Shown in pieces: positions 23,895 through 35,495 of a stretch of DNA of 46,902 bases. Source of the DNA: Perkinsus chesapeaki (lineage: Eukaryota > Perkinsozoa > Perkinsida > Perkinsidae); the NCBI GenBank assembly GCA_013115145.1, contig JAAPAO010000251.1, positions 1-46,902 on the forward strand, given 5' to 3'. The notes beneath the pieces were generated by a model. The model ran no database searches. It saw only the letters and a program-made list of their open reading frames with translations, and was not told the DNA's origin. Numbering within the stretch: the stretch's first letter is position 1; the number at the start of each line of letters is the position of its first letter. The position numbers were made by a program, and so were the translations under genes.

Positions 23895-26740
23895 ATGCCG
23901 ATACCTGCATCGTCTCGTGCATCATCATCATCCTCCTCCTTATCTACACCACCAGATGAAGGGAGTGCTCGTAGTAGTAGTAGTATTACTTAGTATAACT
24001 TATGATAATATCGATAGTAGGTTCAAGGAGGGCTAATAGGTCCACTCGTAGTGCTACTACTGGTGCTGCTCCTGCAGCTGATGCTGCGAGCCGACACAAA
24101 AGAGGGAATAAACGTAATGACAAGAACAACGAGGTATACGACGATGTTGTTGATAATGATGATGAGCAAGTTACAAAGGAGGAGGATGATGATGATAACG
24201 AGGATGTTGAAAGGGATGAGGGGAAATGTGAGGAATCTATTGGTATACCATTACCACCACCACAAGAAGTAGTAGTGAGGTATCATAATTGATTATTAAT
24301 CATTCTTATTACACCCAGGCATCATCATCATCAACTCAGCAGGCATCTGGCACTGCTGATGCCCCCACCTCTGATGCTGCTGCTGCTGTGAACCCATTAA
24401 TGTTACCACCACATGAGATAGATCTAGTTAAAGGACAATTAGTTATACTACAAAGTATACCTTATTTACCATCAAGTCAAAGAGCAGTAGTAGAAGGGTA
24501 ATAATAAAAAGGGATTATTATTTACTGTGTATTATGATGATGATTGATAGGTATGATCAAAAAACCTGCAAATATAGAGTTACTCTAGTAGACAGTCCCA
24601 CCCTACCTAGTCACAATCAAACTCATCATTCAGCATCAGCATCATCATCATCCGCAGCAGCAGCAGGAATGGTAAATAGTAATGATAATGGATTAAGTGG
24701 TGGTGGTGGTGGGGGGAGTAGTAAAGCTATGGGTAATCAATGGGCAGTTTTTAGAGAAAATATGAGGATAATAGCACCATATGTAATAATAATAAATATT
24801 ATATATAATATATATTAATATTTTAGTATGTACCATCACGTCGACCACTCTCATCATATCCTACTCCAGTTCATTATCAAGCACATGACTCTAATACATT
24901 TCCTAAAGATAACAATATGCAACAGCGGCAACAGCAGCAGCACCAGCAGTTGAGTAACATAGACAGCAAGATCAATACTGGCTTGAAATCCGGTGATCTA
25001 GTAAGCAGCAGCAGCAGCCTGAGCATCATTACTGTGTGGCAATAGGATCCTTCTTCTTATTGCAGATCCTAGCAAGTATTAATAATGGTTATTCATATAC
25101 ATTAGTTCAAGTGCTGGATTGCCATAAACTAGTAGATAACTCACCTCAACAACAACAAGAACAAGAAGGAGTGCCCAAGTCCGAGGTACCCGGTATTAAA
25201 GACGATGAGCATGGTGATGATGGTGATAATACAGCGTTATGTGCTCATAACCCATCATCTACATATACCCTTACATTATCATACTCTCCTGATAAAGAGA
25301 TAATGAAGGTTATGGAAGAAGAGGATGTAGAGGCTGGCTCGGTACTATCTAACACTCTTATAGGAGATACAGGGGGAGTAGAAGAAGAAGAAGAACAAGA
25401 AAAAGAGGGGAAATATAAACTAGAGAGCAAAGGACGTGAACGCTTCAGGTAGTAGTAGGGTTGTAGGAGGATCTTCACATTCTATCAATCTAGACATATT
25501 CTTATTATTAGGAAAGGGGATAAAGTATATGCACTATCACCCGGTACTAAAGGACAACAATTTCATTTAGCCATTGTTGCTGCTACTGACGATGATAATA
25601 ATGACGTAGTATAACCCTTACGACTATTTCTGATACATCTATTGTATTAGATGCCTTCGGCTGCTGCTGGTGGTAAGGGTGACCGAACCTCGACCGACAA
25701 TACAAATTTTGTATCGGTTACCTTCTCAAAGAGGGGCACAGGAAAGGTTGAGAAGTACGTATTGGTATAATCGAATAGAAATAACGATAGTCTTGTTGTT
25801 CGTTTTAGGGTCCCACGTTCAATGGTCTTTCATCGTTCGTCCATTCCTTCTACACGCCAACCACCGTGTATATCTGGTAACAGCAGCAGCAGCAGAAATC
25901 TTAAAAGAGGACGTGACTCCAACAATGAGGTGGTGCTGGTGATTATGGATGGAGTCTCCATTTTAACAACTGTTTAGGACACCTCTTCGTTAGCCATTGA
26001 AAATATAGAACCAGCTTCGAAGTCCCAGAAGATCTCTGACCCAAAGCATGAAGCAGCAGCAGCACATTCACCAAAAGTAAGGAAATGTTTATATAATATT
26101 ATTTGAAGAGCTCAACACTCGTCTGTAGTCCGCTGCTACAGCACCTCCGCCACCGGCATCATCAATAATAACTCATAGAGTCCCCTTATTAGAAGAGTTA
26201 GGGCTATATGATGGAGACGAAGAAGGGAATGATAAAGAAAAGTGCAATGAGAATGATGATGATGTTATGGCTGAGTCAGAATGGAAAGTACGTGTATATA
26301 ACACTTGTTAATGTAATTGGATAATGCAGGTTATTGAACGAAGTATACGTATTTTAAATAAGTTTGGTATCGATGCCCTTGTCAGCTCGGATAAACGAGA
26401 AGTTTTCCCTATTTCTGATATAATAATAAATGAAGATGGTCAGAAGGTGATGAGTATTCCAACAATATTAATAAGTGTAGTGCTAACTCAGGTCAACGGC
26501 AACAATGCACATGGTCAGGCAAAAGAATCATCATCTCTCCGAAAATGGATTGAGCAGGTTGGGAGGGTTTATTACCAGATGAGCCCATGTGCTGCTGTTC
26601 ACTAGGTTTCACCGTGGCCACATAAACAAGAATCAAAAGATTTTGATATTCTGAGAAAGTTGTCAGGAGTAGAGACCCACGAGTGCAGTTCCTTCTGGGT
26701 AGTTACGAAGTCTGAGGAGGAAGCTAAAAAGGATGAGTAA
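23895..26740 (+). CDS. Unrecognised low-complexity protein with possible tudor-like segments
   Basis: I do not recognise this gene. The ATG at 23895 gives MPIPASSRA, followed by a Ser run. Later exons show a basic patch (RSTRSATTG; HKRGNKRNDK), an acidic run (KEEDDDDNED), Ala/Ser tracts and a Gln-rich stretch near 24910. Two places look like small beta-barrel (tudor/SH3-like) modules: LVKGQLVILQ...AVVEGYDQKTCKYRVTLVD (24430-24595), and GDKVYALSPGTK...FVSVTFSKRGTGKVEKY (25515-25760). The C-terminus (RSIRILNKFGIDALVSS, FDILRKLSGVETHECS) ends at the TAA at 26738. A nuclear scaffold or chromatin role would fit but is inference. Several splice sites are provisional and the gene could be two. Confidence 0.55.
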
Positions 26741-27264
26741 CGATTCTACATTCGACATTTTTACAGTCCATTATGATCTGTCATATTTGGGATAACCTCG
26801 AAGAAGAGGTCTACTAAATAATTTACCGGCTTTAGCCATGTTCATAATGTTGTGTTGATATCAAAAAGTCATCAAACATTGCGGAACAATCAGAGACATC
26901 ACATTTATCCTGTCAGTGTCGGACCGTTGATAATCTAGCGCATGAGTTAATAGTCTAGGTGCATGTTCACGCAAATATAGGCACACGCAGTTCACTCTCC
27001 CTACTCGCTGATTTACTCTACGTATAACAAATTGGGTCCGCATACATAGATTGTATGATTTTTAATATATCTGTGAGTATGACTGTCGTCTACACCGTTA
27101 CTTATGTTACTCAACTCAAAGCTATTATTCATTCGGATATATTTTAAGATCCTGAAAACGTGATTTAACCGATTTCGATACCGGCAAGCGCAAGGTCTCG
27201 GTCCTTCATATTCTCGTCGCCAACTAAGGAAAAAGCCTTGAAACTCTAGAACAGTATTTCCATA
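26741..27264. other. Intergenic region between convergent genes
   Basis: It separates the stop of the plus-strand low-complexity gene from the stop of minus-strand USP39. Only short frames without motifs are seen; it probably holds both 3' UTRs. No repeat was noticed. Confidence 0.45.
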
Positions 27265-29511
27265 ACTACTCACCACCAAAGATGTCCTCTTCCTCTTCGC
27301 CGGGTTTTGCTAATACAACGTTATCTGTGAAGGTACCATCTGATTCGACATCCTCTCGTTGATAGACCTGATAATATTAATTAAAGTGCATAGAATGGCG
27401 ATAGTGATACAGGTATCAATGTGATACCTGTATGTAGGTTTCCATAAGGGCTACACTCTGTGGTAGTATAGGAGCAACATTTAGGTCGTGTGTTTCTTGC
27501 CATTGATTCGTTCCTATTAATATATTGAGATAATATTATTATTATTGTTTTTGTTTATGTTGTTGTTGACTACTTGAGTGTAGAACATATGCCTTATAAA
27601 CACCCATACCTGCCTCTGCTTGACCAGAATGTGACACCAACCCTACAAGGTCATATCTAAATGACATGAAGCTCATAAAAAGGAACATATCACAGAGACT
27701 TTCACTTTACTACTTTGTATGATTATTAATATTATGCCAACTTGGATGTACCCAATCTTTCATATCAAGGCCTTTCAGAGGGAATCGAACCAACGTAGGA
27801 TTCTTTTCAACTGTGAAGTTATTCTTCTTAAACCTTAAAACAGCTGGATACTATCATCAAGTAATACACTGTTAATAATTACCTCTTAGTAACGAATACA
27901 AGATAAGGAGGTAAGCGCTTAATGGAATACTTACGTAACTGAAAGTAGGCTAGTTCATCCCCCCCTTTTCCTTTACATATCCTCCTACCTGTCGATGCAT
28001 TAGATCTTCTACTATAGTCTCACCATTGAATTTATCAAGTAATGATATCATCGGTACCTAATCCACGACACCATGCTGGCTTTACATTAACAACAAGCAT
28101 TTAACCACTTTACCTGGGGTATGAACTCCTGTGTATCCTTGAATAGTGGGGCATCAGGTAAATCGAGAGTGAGGGTAAGGAAGTCCTGATTATCATAATT
28201 ACCATACCTACTCAGGTATTATTATCATGTGTGTTATTACTGATGTAGTCTCTTCCCATACATCACCAGCTGCTTGACTATCAAGGTTCCTACATGTCTT
28301 TACCAATATCTCACCTATACAACTATTAAGTACTTCATCACTAATAGTATTATTACTATTACCTTTGAATATCTTATTAATCATCTTGTGTGGCAACCGT
28401 AGATGGTTTAAAAGCCAAGTTAAGAACTCAGCAGGGTCTCTCTAACACGTTAACATTCATTTATGTACTTCACTGACCTCTTCCTACCTGTGATGTAAAG
28501 AAATGTTTCTTGCTCTTAAGGCTGACAACTTGTAGGAACTCATGTGGTGATACAACACCCTAATAATGGATATCATTATCCGTATTTATTACTATTGATC
28601 TCCTTATTATCACCTTAAAGTTCTTAGCGTTATATGTCTTCCTAAATAGTTCAGCTAATGCCTCTGTTACATCTGTACGACTTGCATCTAAATCTTGTTT
28701 CTTAGTTAATAAGGCATTCCTTAATGGTACAACCTGATACATTCTCATTATTACTACATTTTAATATTACTAGTATTCATAATACCTGTTGTAAGATCTG
28801 TACTATAACATTTAAATAATCAGTACCACCACTAATTGCATTAAGACCAACACATCCAGGTAAGAATGGTCGACCATCTAGTGTAAACCCAAGTGCCGTA
28901 GCTGAATAATACATTACTATCAATAATAATAATAATCATCACGACATTATTACATTTATCAGTTGTACTATTTAACATATCCGTTGTAAAAGTAGGGTTA
29001 AGATTATATCTTATATCATCTAACGATGCATCAATAATCTCATAACCATCAGGGATACAATATCTATATTAATACTACTGTTATTTAATTATTATTATAT
29101 ATATTACACTTTAGTATCCTTCAAGTTAATAAATACGTAATGTTTCTTTTCTAAAGCATGTGTATATGCACACGTACCTTGACCTCTACCACTATAATAT
29201 TTACCACATACCAGACATGCATATACATTCTGATTTGATAAAGTTACACTACATACCTTCTCGAAATCAAAATCCAACATATTACGATTAACCGTACCTA
29301 ATCATTAGGTACACCACCCCACCCTCTACCCCTTATTATTACCAAGATAAGGACATTTCTTTTCCATTGCTTTATTAACCTTATCCAATGCCTTTGATAT
29401 CCTTGGTCTCTTAGCTGGAGCTACATCACCACCCGCACCAGCAGCAGCTCTAGAGTCGGATATAGTAGTAGCAGCAGCAGTGACGCCTGTTGGTGAAGGG
29501 GTTGTAACCAT
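27265..29511 (-). CDS. USP39: USP39/SAD1-type tri-snRNP protein (pseudo-deubiquitinase)
   Basis: SAD1/USP39 joins the U4/U6.U5 tri-snRNP and is needed for splicing. From the ATG at 29511: an Ala/Ser-rich leader, KCPYLG, NRNMLDFDFEKVCSVTLS, the zinc-finger UBP block YACLVCGKYYSGRG with HALEKKHYVFINL, then YCIPDGYEIIDASLDDIRY, the USP core start PGCVGLNAISGGTDYLN, the Cys-less loop of this family, VVPLRNALL, ELFRKTYNAKNFKVI, LTWLLNHL-type sequence near 28415, TNQWQETHDLNVAPILPQS and the tail PGEEEEDIFGG. The usual catalytic Cys box (N..C in active USPs) is replaced by GLNAISGGTDY, as expected for a non-catalytic USP. Many short introns. The end is in the expected place. Confidence 0.9.
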
Positions 29512-29627
29512 GGGGGATGGTAACCGGTAAGATATAATATTAATATTAACACTATATATTATAATAATAATGAAATTCAAATATTATTGCAAGTCTTAGT
29601 CAACGTAAGAATGATTAGGAATGGTTG

Positions 29628-31597
29628 TTATGAGAGTGATGATGATGATGATGATGCTGTACGATAAACTACATATGAATTAATATCATCAAAGTTCCTT
29701 TTTATTGCACTATCGGACATTATATTATCAGTAAAGTATCGTTGCCATAATGATATAACCTATAATAATAGTCTAAGGTATATAAAGATACCTTTCGTTA
29801 CTACCTTTTCGTCACCATTATCTATCCTTTCTTTAATAAATGTTGAATAAATATCCATTATCATCATTTTATATACCTCAGTTCTTCTAACATCTACTGT
29901 ATAATGTTGCATTGGGCAGCATCCACTATTATAACAGCTACCGGTAATAGACTCTCTAACACCTATAATGCCAAACACCACCACTATACCACAATGTACT
30001 AATAATCTTACATGGAAATCCCTCAACATTATGTGAATAAGTGCATTGTTGTCCTTTGGTACATGTGTTACCATATATTATATAATATTTACAAGGTACT
30101 GCTGATGCAGTAGTATATAATACTTTCCTTAATTCACTTATTGCTTTAGTATCATGACTATATTCACAGTCATCCCCTTTATCACATATACCTCTAGCAT
30201 AATACCGACATGCAGCTACTTTAGCACCTTAACAACAGCAACAACAACTATCGTCCTTAATACGACTACTGTATTAACCCTTATTACCTCTACTCTTATA
30301 TAATGATTGGAACCATTCCTTCTTCCTGTCCTTTGCAGTAACTGCTGCTTCCCCTGCTGCGCATGTTGGTTGTGATGATGATGACTGCTGTGGTATTGCC
30401 TTCTCCTCCTCTGCTCCCTCCCCCCTTGCCCTTCTCTTCCCACTACTTATATTGCCCCCTTCCTTATCATTGTCCACTATAGCTCGCGTCGTTGTTGGTG
30501 TTATAGATAAACTAGTATATCCCTTATCACCATCATCATCATCATCATCATCAGGGAATATCATACCAAGTGATACCTCTTCATCCTCTTTTTCCAACGC
30601 TTGTGTCTCCTCCAGTTGTACATCCTTTTTTACCTCCACCTTCGGTTCGGCAATTTTCTCATCTCTGTCATCAGCAACTACTACTGCTGTTGTAATTGGT
30701 CCCACTGGTGACAGGTCTCCTTCTTCTTCTTGCCGTTGACCTTCTTCTTCCTTTCCTTTTATATCGTCCCATGTTACCCATGATATATTATTATTATCAT
30801 TCAATAATCTAGCATTACATTCCTTTAATGTTACCATAGCATCATCTAATGTACTAGGCCATGGATAAGCCAATGATGGTATAAAGTTGTGCTCTTCTCC
30901 TTCTTTATCATCATCCTTTACTCCTCCTGCTGCTGCTGCTGATGGTGTATTAACACCACCATCACACTCTTCTATTCTAATACTATCTAATGTTTCTATA
31001 TCATTCATATCTACCTAAGATACTAACATTCATAATAAGTGTCTATCATTAATATTACATCATCATCATCACAAGTTAACAATGTAATATTATTTCTCCC
31101 CCGTCTTGGAGCCGTACTATTCCCTACTATTGGTGTAGATGCTTTACTATTATTATTACTATCTGAATACTCTGTAGTAGTATAGTTACACATCCCTATT
31201 ATAACCTATAATATAGTCTCCATCCTCTCCTCTCCTTATAACTTTCTTTTTCCCTCCTCCTGTTCGTTTAACTTTAGGTGTTGTCATCTCTGTTTTGGTT
31301 GGTGTTAATTTCCTTTTACTACCCATAACCTTCTTCTTACCATCTTGTTTATCTATTACCTGCCTAACCTTTGATACTATCCCCTATACGTCCTTAGATT
31401 ACCTCCACTTCAACACTATTAGCCTCCTTTCCTTCTACTCGTATGCTGGTATTAAGATCTGGCCCCTGTCCTTCTCCTACTACTCCTCTTCCTTGTTGTT
31501 GTAGGAACATAGCCATCATAGTCTCCATACGTGATAATGATGATTCTAATTTATCTATTCTACTATTAACATCATTTGATGATGATGATGATGACAT
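29628..31597 (-). CDS. CCCH-type zinc-finger protein with three fingers
   Basis: The ATG at 31597 begins a Ser run, a short coiled coil (RIDKLESSLSRMETMMAM) and basic segments (PKVKRTGGGKKKV). A large exon (31008 down to about 30290) has MIFPDDDDDDDG and other acidic tracts plus Ser/Gln-rich sequence, then KDRKKEWFQSLYKSRG. Three CCCH fingers follow: CRYYARGICDKGDDCEYSH (C-x7-C-x5-C-x3-H), CKYY...NTCTKGQQCTYSH, and, after an intron, C-VRESITGS-C-YNSGC-C-PMQ-H (C-x8-C-x5-C-x3-H). CCCH fingers of this type bind RNA in processing or decay. The first Cys codon of finger three is split T|GT by its intron. The protein ends in a Ser run at 29628, encoded by a TCA repeat. RNA binding is likely; specific role unknown. 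Confidence 0.8.
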
Positions 31598-31904
31598 AGA
31601 ATAATAACTGATACTTATCATTAACCACAGCATCACCGTAGTGGGGTCGTTCAATTAACTAATTTAGGAATTCAGAATCGATTCCAGAACTGCTTTTTAC
31701 ACATAAAAACAAAATGCTGGAATCGATTATGAATCCCAGAATTGGTTTAATGAACATCGGGAGTTGCTATCATCCTGGGGAAGCGAGCCAATAATATTTC
31801 GTGGCGCGCGTGAAATGAGCATCTTACGACGACGCACCTCTTCTTCGAATCGAAAGCTTTGTTGTTGAACTACATCTTAAGCGTTTTAGTTGTTGCTGTT
31901 GTTA
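31598..31904. promoter_or_regulatory. Divergent intergenic region with inverted repeat (CCCH gene / IMP1)
   Basis: The 307-bp space between two opposite start codons must hold both promoters. Its main structure is the inverted repeat at 31667-31737. A GCGCGCG-like CpG-rich patch lies near 31803-31811, unusual in this AT-rich stretch. Confidence 0.45.
31667..31737. repeat. 21-bp imperfect inverted repeat
   Basis: The arm 31667-31687 and the reverse complement of 31717-31737 match at 19 of 21 positions; the inner 12 bases (AATCGATTCCAG) are perfect. The arms flank a 29-nt spacer rich in A and T. It sits between two divergent promoters. It may be a small foldback element or a dimer-binding site; neither is shown. 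Confidence 0.8.
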
Positions 31905-32557
31905 ATGGCTACAGTATCCATTAGTAGCGGTGGTGGAGGAGGAGGGTTTAAAGAGGCATTATTATATGGATGGAAATGGATACAATTTGCTGGCTTGTTA
32001 CACTGTACACAGGAATATATATTTGATTTTTCAACAACACAGGGTGGTAGTATGGAACCTAGTATAAGATCTGAAGGATGTGTATTATTCTATGATAAGG
32101 TATATAATGTCATATTTCATACCATATATATTATTAGGTATTACCTAGATTAAAGGGTTATAATAATGGTGATGTTATTATAGCTACAGCACCACATGGA
32201 GGACATCAAATATGTAAAAGGATAGCTGGCTTACCAGGTACTATATAACACTAATGTGTCTTACCTTACTCTCTTTGTTTTTAGGTGATACTGTTCCTAT
32301 TCATCGGCATGGTAAGGAAGTACATTTCCGCATACCACCAGGACATGTATGGTTATTAGGGGATAATCCAGTAATATGGGTGATAATAATGAATAGTATT
32401 GATCATGTTGTTGTTACTGGTGGTGTTATAGGATAAATCATTGGATTCCAGAGCATATGGTCCAGTACCAGAAGCATTATTAAAAGGTAGAGTAAGAGCT
32501 AAAGTATGGCCACCGAGTCAATGGGCAAGTTTTCCTAATAAACCACCTACAAATTGA
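31905..32557 (+). CDS. IMP1: Mitochondrial inner-membrane peptidase, catalytic subunit 1 (S26 family)
   Basis: Removes sorting signals from proteins in the intermembrane space. Four exons (31905-32099, 32138-32237, 32285-32370, 32432-32557) total 507 nt, 168 residues, the normal IMP1 length, with phases that match exactly. The catalytic Ser is in TQGGSMEPSI, and the catalytic Lys in ICKRIAGLPGDTV; LLGDNPDKSLDSRAYGPVP is the S26 C-terminal signature. The hydrophobic WKWIQFAGLLH near residue 20 is the likely membrane anchor. An N-terminal Gly run (SSGGGGGGF) is unusual for the family. The start was chosen as the only ATG before the conserved helix. The gene is divergent from the CCCH gene. Confidence 0.93.
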
Positions 32558-32946
32558 AGCAACCTCATTTACGTTTAACATTGCTAATGCATCATTATTT
32601 CCTTTAATACTTTTATATTGGGTTTAGTAGTACTAGGTAAGGTATGCTAACAATAGGTAAGGAGAGCACCTTGTTATACTAAGGTAGTTTGGGTAGTAAA
32701 TGCAATAGCCAGAATAATAGGACAGTAGCATGGTGGGAGGAGGAGGGGTTAAACATTAATTATTACTGTAATGGGTGCCGCCTTAAATACAACTACGTGA
32801 CTACAGTGTATTTGGTAATAATGGCTAATAATAATGCTACACTTTTCGATACCGATACATTAGCATTACTATTAACATTATTTATTATTTATAACGCGAC
32901 TATTAAAAGGAGGAATTGGTGGATGAATGTCAGCCTTAAACCGTAG
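32558..32946. other. Spacer; probably holds the unresolved 5' exon(s) of the next gene
   Basis: An open frame at 32827-32946 starting MANNNATLFDTD has a hydrophobic helix (LALLLTLFIIY), but its phase does not splice cleanly into the exon at 32947. An alternative frame ending in RLLKGGI would splice in phase but has no ATG. I leave the start unresolved. Confidence 0.4.
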
Positions 32947-35101
32947 GTGATGATATCTTTCATTACTATATTACATATCTACTTAGAGCATCGTTATTGG
33001 TATATCATAAAGATCAGCGAACTGGATCTGTAAAGCTTACCCAACTTGGTCAACTATGTGATGTTACAACAGGGTCCTCTCCTGGACGTGGTATAGAGCA
33101 ATTACCATACTTCTACTCATTGGAGGTAAGCTTTATATTGCAACACTCCTACAGTTAAGCTACCAAAACCCCTCAAAAACGAGGGCGGAGATACCACCTG
33201 GGATTTGACGAAAGTTGTTCTTTTTATATACATTCGTCATCACTAAGGTCGAGAACTTTGTCTTCATGGATGAGAAAAATTCAATTTAGATTTTCCAGGA
33301 TATGGAGAATCTAATAATCCCCATCTCACTTAGCCATTTAACTCAGCAACAAACCCGAATTTAACTCAGTATTTAGTGAGAAATCGAAAAATACGAATTT
33401 ATCCATTTTATTGCGTTATCGGTTTGTAATGACCTTCCAGGTACTATTATTCACACCTATGGCATTAGGGGTATCATTGGGAATAGTTACATTAACTAGA
33501 TTTATCACAGTAATAACAATAATTACTATATTATTATATAATGTATTAGGGTCAACGAGATGCCTACTCCCCCTTCTTTATTGGTGCAGTTATGTGTACA
33601 GCATTCCCTGTAATATCATCATCATCATATCGTCATCCTATTTGCTTAGGTTATCTTAAGTTCATGGCGTGCTGCAAGGTCTAGTGATAATAATCAAGTT
33701 GCAGCATTACTAACAGCTTTAATAATAACACCAATAGCATGCTTTAATACGTAATAGAACCATTAAGTAGTTTTACACTGTTATACTCTTAACACCACTA
33801 TAAGGTCTACCCTATTCGGCATCGAACCTCCTAACCCTAAAATATCATTGGATGTTACTCAACAGGGTTTCATTACAGACCTTGGTCTTACCACTGCTCT
33901 ATCTATAATACGTGCTATAGTGTAATAGTAAATATACCCTGTTATGAGATACCTTATCAATATTATACTAGGTATCTCGTACTGTATATAGGCTTATTAA
34001 TGGGAGTATATACAGTAGTAGGACCAGCTAAAAGGAGTAGTAAAGTATGGCTATTATATTGGTAACTTATAACTTAAATAGGTACAGAACTATTATATAA
34101 TTGGATAACAGGGGGCGATGAAACAGAATACATTAGGGATATCTGCAACTCTATATGTGTTAATCATCCACCACCATCATCAGCAGCAGCAGTAGCTAGT
34201 CCAGAGGGAAATAAACCATCGCTGAAGACTACTATTAGTCGATACGTTGCCTTCTTAGGCCCTATGGTGGGTATATTACTGTGATACTTCTTTTTATTAT
34301 TAAATAGGTATTACCATTACTTTTTGCCCCGTCAACAACACCCTTACCAATCTCATCAATTGGCTCTTTGCTATATAACTTCTTACCATGGGCTATGGTT
34401 ATTATTACAACAGACTATAGGACATATGCTATGTTCCCTGGTGTAAGGATAACAACACGTAGTAGAAGAAGTATGATGACTTATCTCCACTATTAGGTTG
34501 TTCAACAATGGTTGTTAACTGGTGATGATGGTCGAACTACAACTGGATTAGATTCTGAGACACGTTATCTACGGTCAATGTATACTGCAGTAGAGTGTGC
34601 TATTATACCACGATTTATCACTATATTTGCTGAGATTGATCTAGCATTACGGATATTACCAGTAAGCAGCAGCTATTGTAACTACCTCACAACTTCATAT
34701 CCTCACTAATTTATTAGGACGTCTTTGGACTAGTGCAATGGGATAATACTGTAGATTTGAGGTAAGGCAGTAACACACCTTAATTAGTGATGTTTATTTT
34801 AGTTCTATTATACCACTCATGCCCGATAATAACACTAATGACATTGATTACTCAAAGTAGTATTTCTACTATAGTGGTAGTATAATAAACCATTCTTTAT
34901 ACTAGGTACATACCACGATTACGTAGAGCCATTAGTGAGGTATGGCGTATGATACTACCTCCTATAGAGGTTATGAAATGGTCTAAAATATATGTTGGTA
35001 CACTAACACTTGCATTTATAGTTGTGATGTGTGGTACATTAGTATTTAGATCAACACAAATATCAAACAATAACAACAAGCATAAGGCTAAAAGCCTCTG
35101 A
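32947..35101 (+). CDS. Unrecognised multispan membrane protein (5' end unresolved)
   Basis: I do not recognise the family. Spliced exons give GDDIFHYYITYLLRASLLVY, then hydrophobic stretches LFTPMALGVSLGIVTL, DAYSPFFIGAVMCTAFP, QVAALLTALIITPIA, GLLMGVYTVVGP, YVAFLGPMVVLPLLFAP and LLYNFLPWAMVIITTD, with soluble charged loops between, then DVFGLVQWDNTVDLSSIIP and YIPRLRRAISEVWRMILPP. A last helix (LTLAFIVVMCGTLVF) precedes a polar tail ending at the TGA at 35099. At least seven membrane helices are likely. Most introns are short, but the one at 33126-33440 is 315 nt. The upstream start is not determined. It could be a transporter or an organelle envelope protein; no motif decides. Confidence 0.6.
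33126..33440 (+). other. Oversized intron (315 nt) with hairpins and direct repeats
   Basis: The intron runs from GTAAGC after LPYFYSLE to CCTTCCAG before LFTPMAL. It contains a hairpin CCCTC/GAGGG (33170-33174, 33181-33185), an imperfect hairpin (33288-33296 with 33304-33312), and an 11-bp direct repeat ATTTAACTCAG at 33336-33346 and 33359-33369. Its composition differs from the TAA/ATT-rich introns around it, suggesting an insertion. Confidence 0.6.
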
Positions 35102-35495
35102 GCCTACTCTACTCAGTTATATTGATAAGCTTCCTTTACGCTCTTACCGAGTTGTGTTATGCTACACCAAGTTGCCCTAACATCATTACAAAAGACTTCA
35201 AATACCAAAAATTAGGAGAAGTTGAAGGGGATGGAAGCACTTAGCAAGTCGATGGCTTCATGCTAACGGTTTTCTCCCGATTGGATGAGGAAAGGTCCCA
35301 ATATGATTATCATTCCTCCTCATTGCCTTGGGCTCTAGGGCAGTAATCTGTCATTAATTCCTCCCTATGTATAAAAGGAGTCTATGTCCGAGTTCATGAC
35401 TCTTTAACACAATACTTATTACAATGGCAGCATGTGATGATGGATATAAAAACTTTTAACAGACACATTAAGGCTGGGAAGGAGGATATGATCGT
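35102..35495. other. Intergenic region between convergent genes
   Basis: It lies between the stop of the plus-strand membrane protein and the stop of minus-strand glycine decarboxylase. No exon or repeat is supported; it presumably contains both 3' UTRs. Confidence 0.45.

Noticed and set aside
27013-27279. Minus-strand frame downstream of USP39
   Set aside because: No motif, no ATG-led context, and USP39 stops at 27265 with its expected acidic tail.
29637-29655. CRISPR-like or satellite array from repeated GATGAT
   Set aside because: It is a short codon repeat encoding the Ser run at the end of the CCCH protein; there are no spacers.
30452-30739. Ser-rich plus-strand frame
   Set aside because: Shadow of the acidic/Ser-rich exon of the CCCH gene; TCA/GAT repeats keep both strands open.
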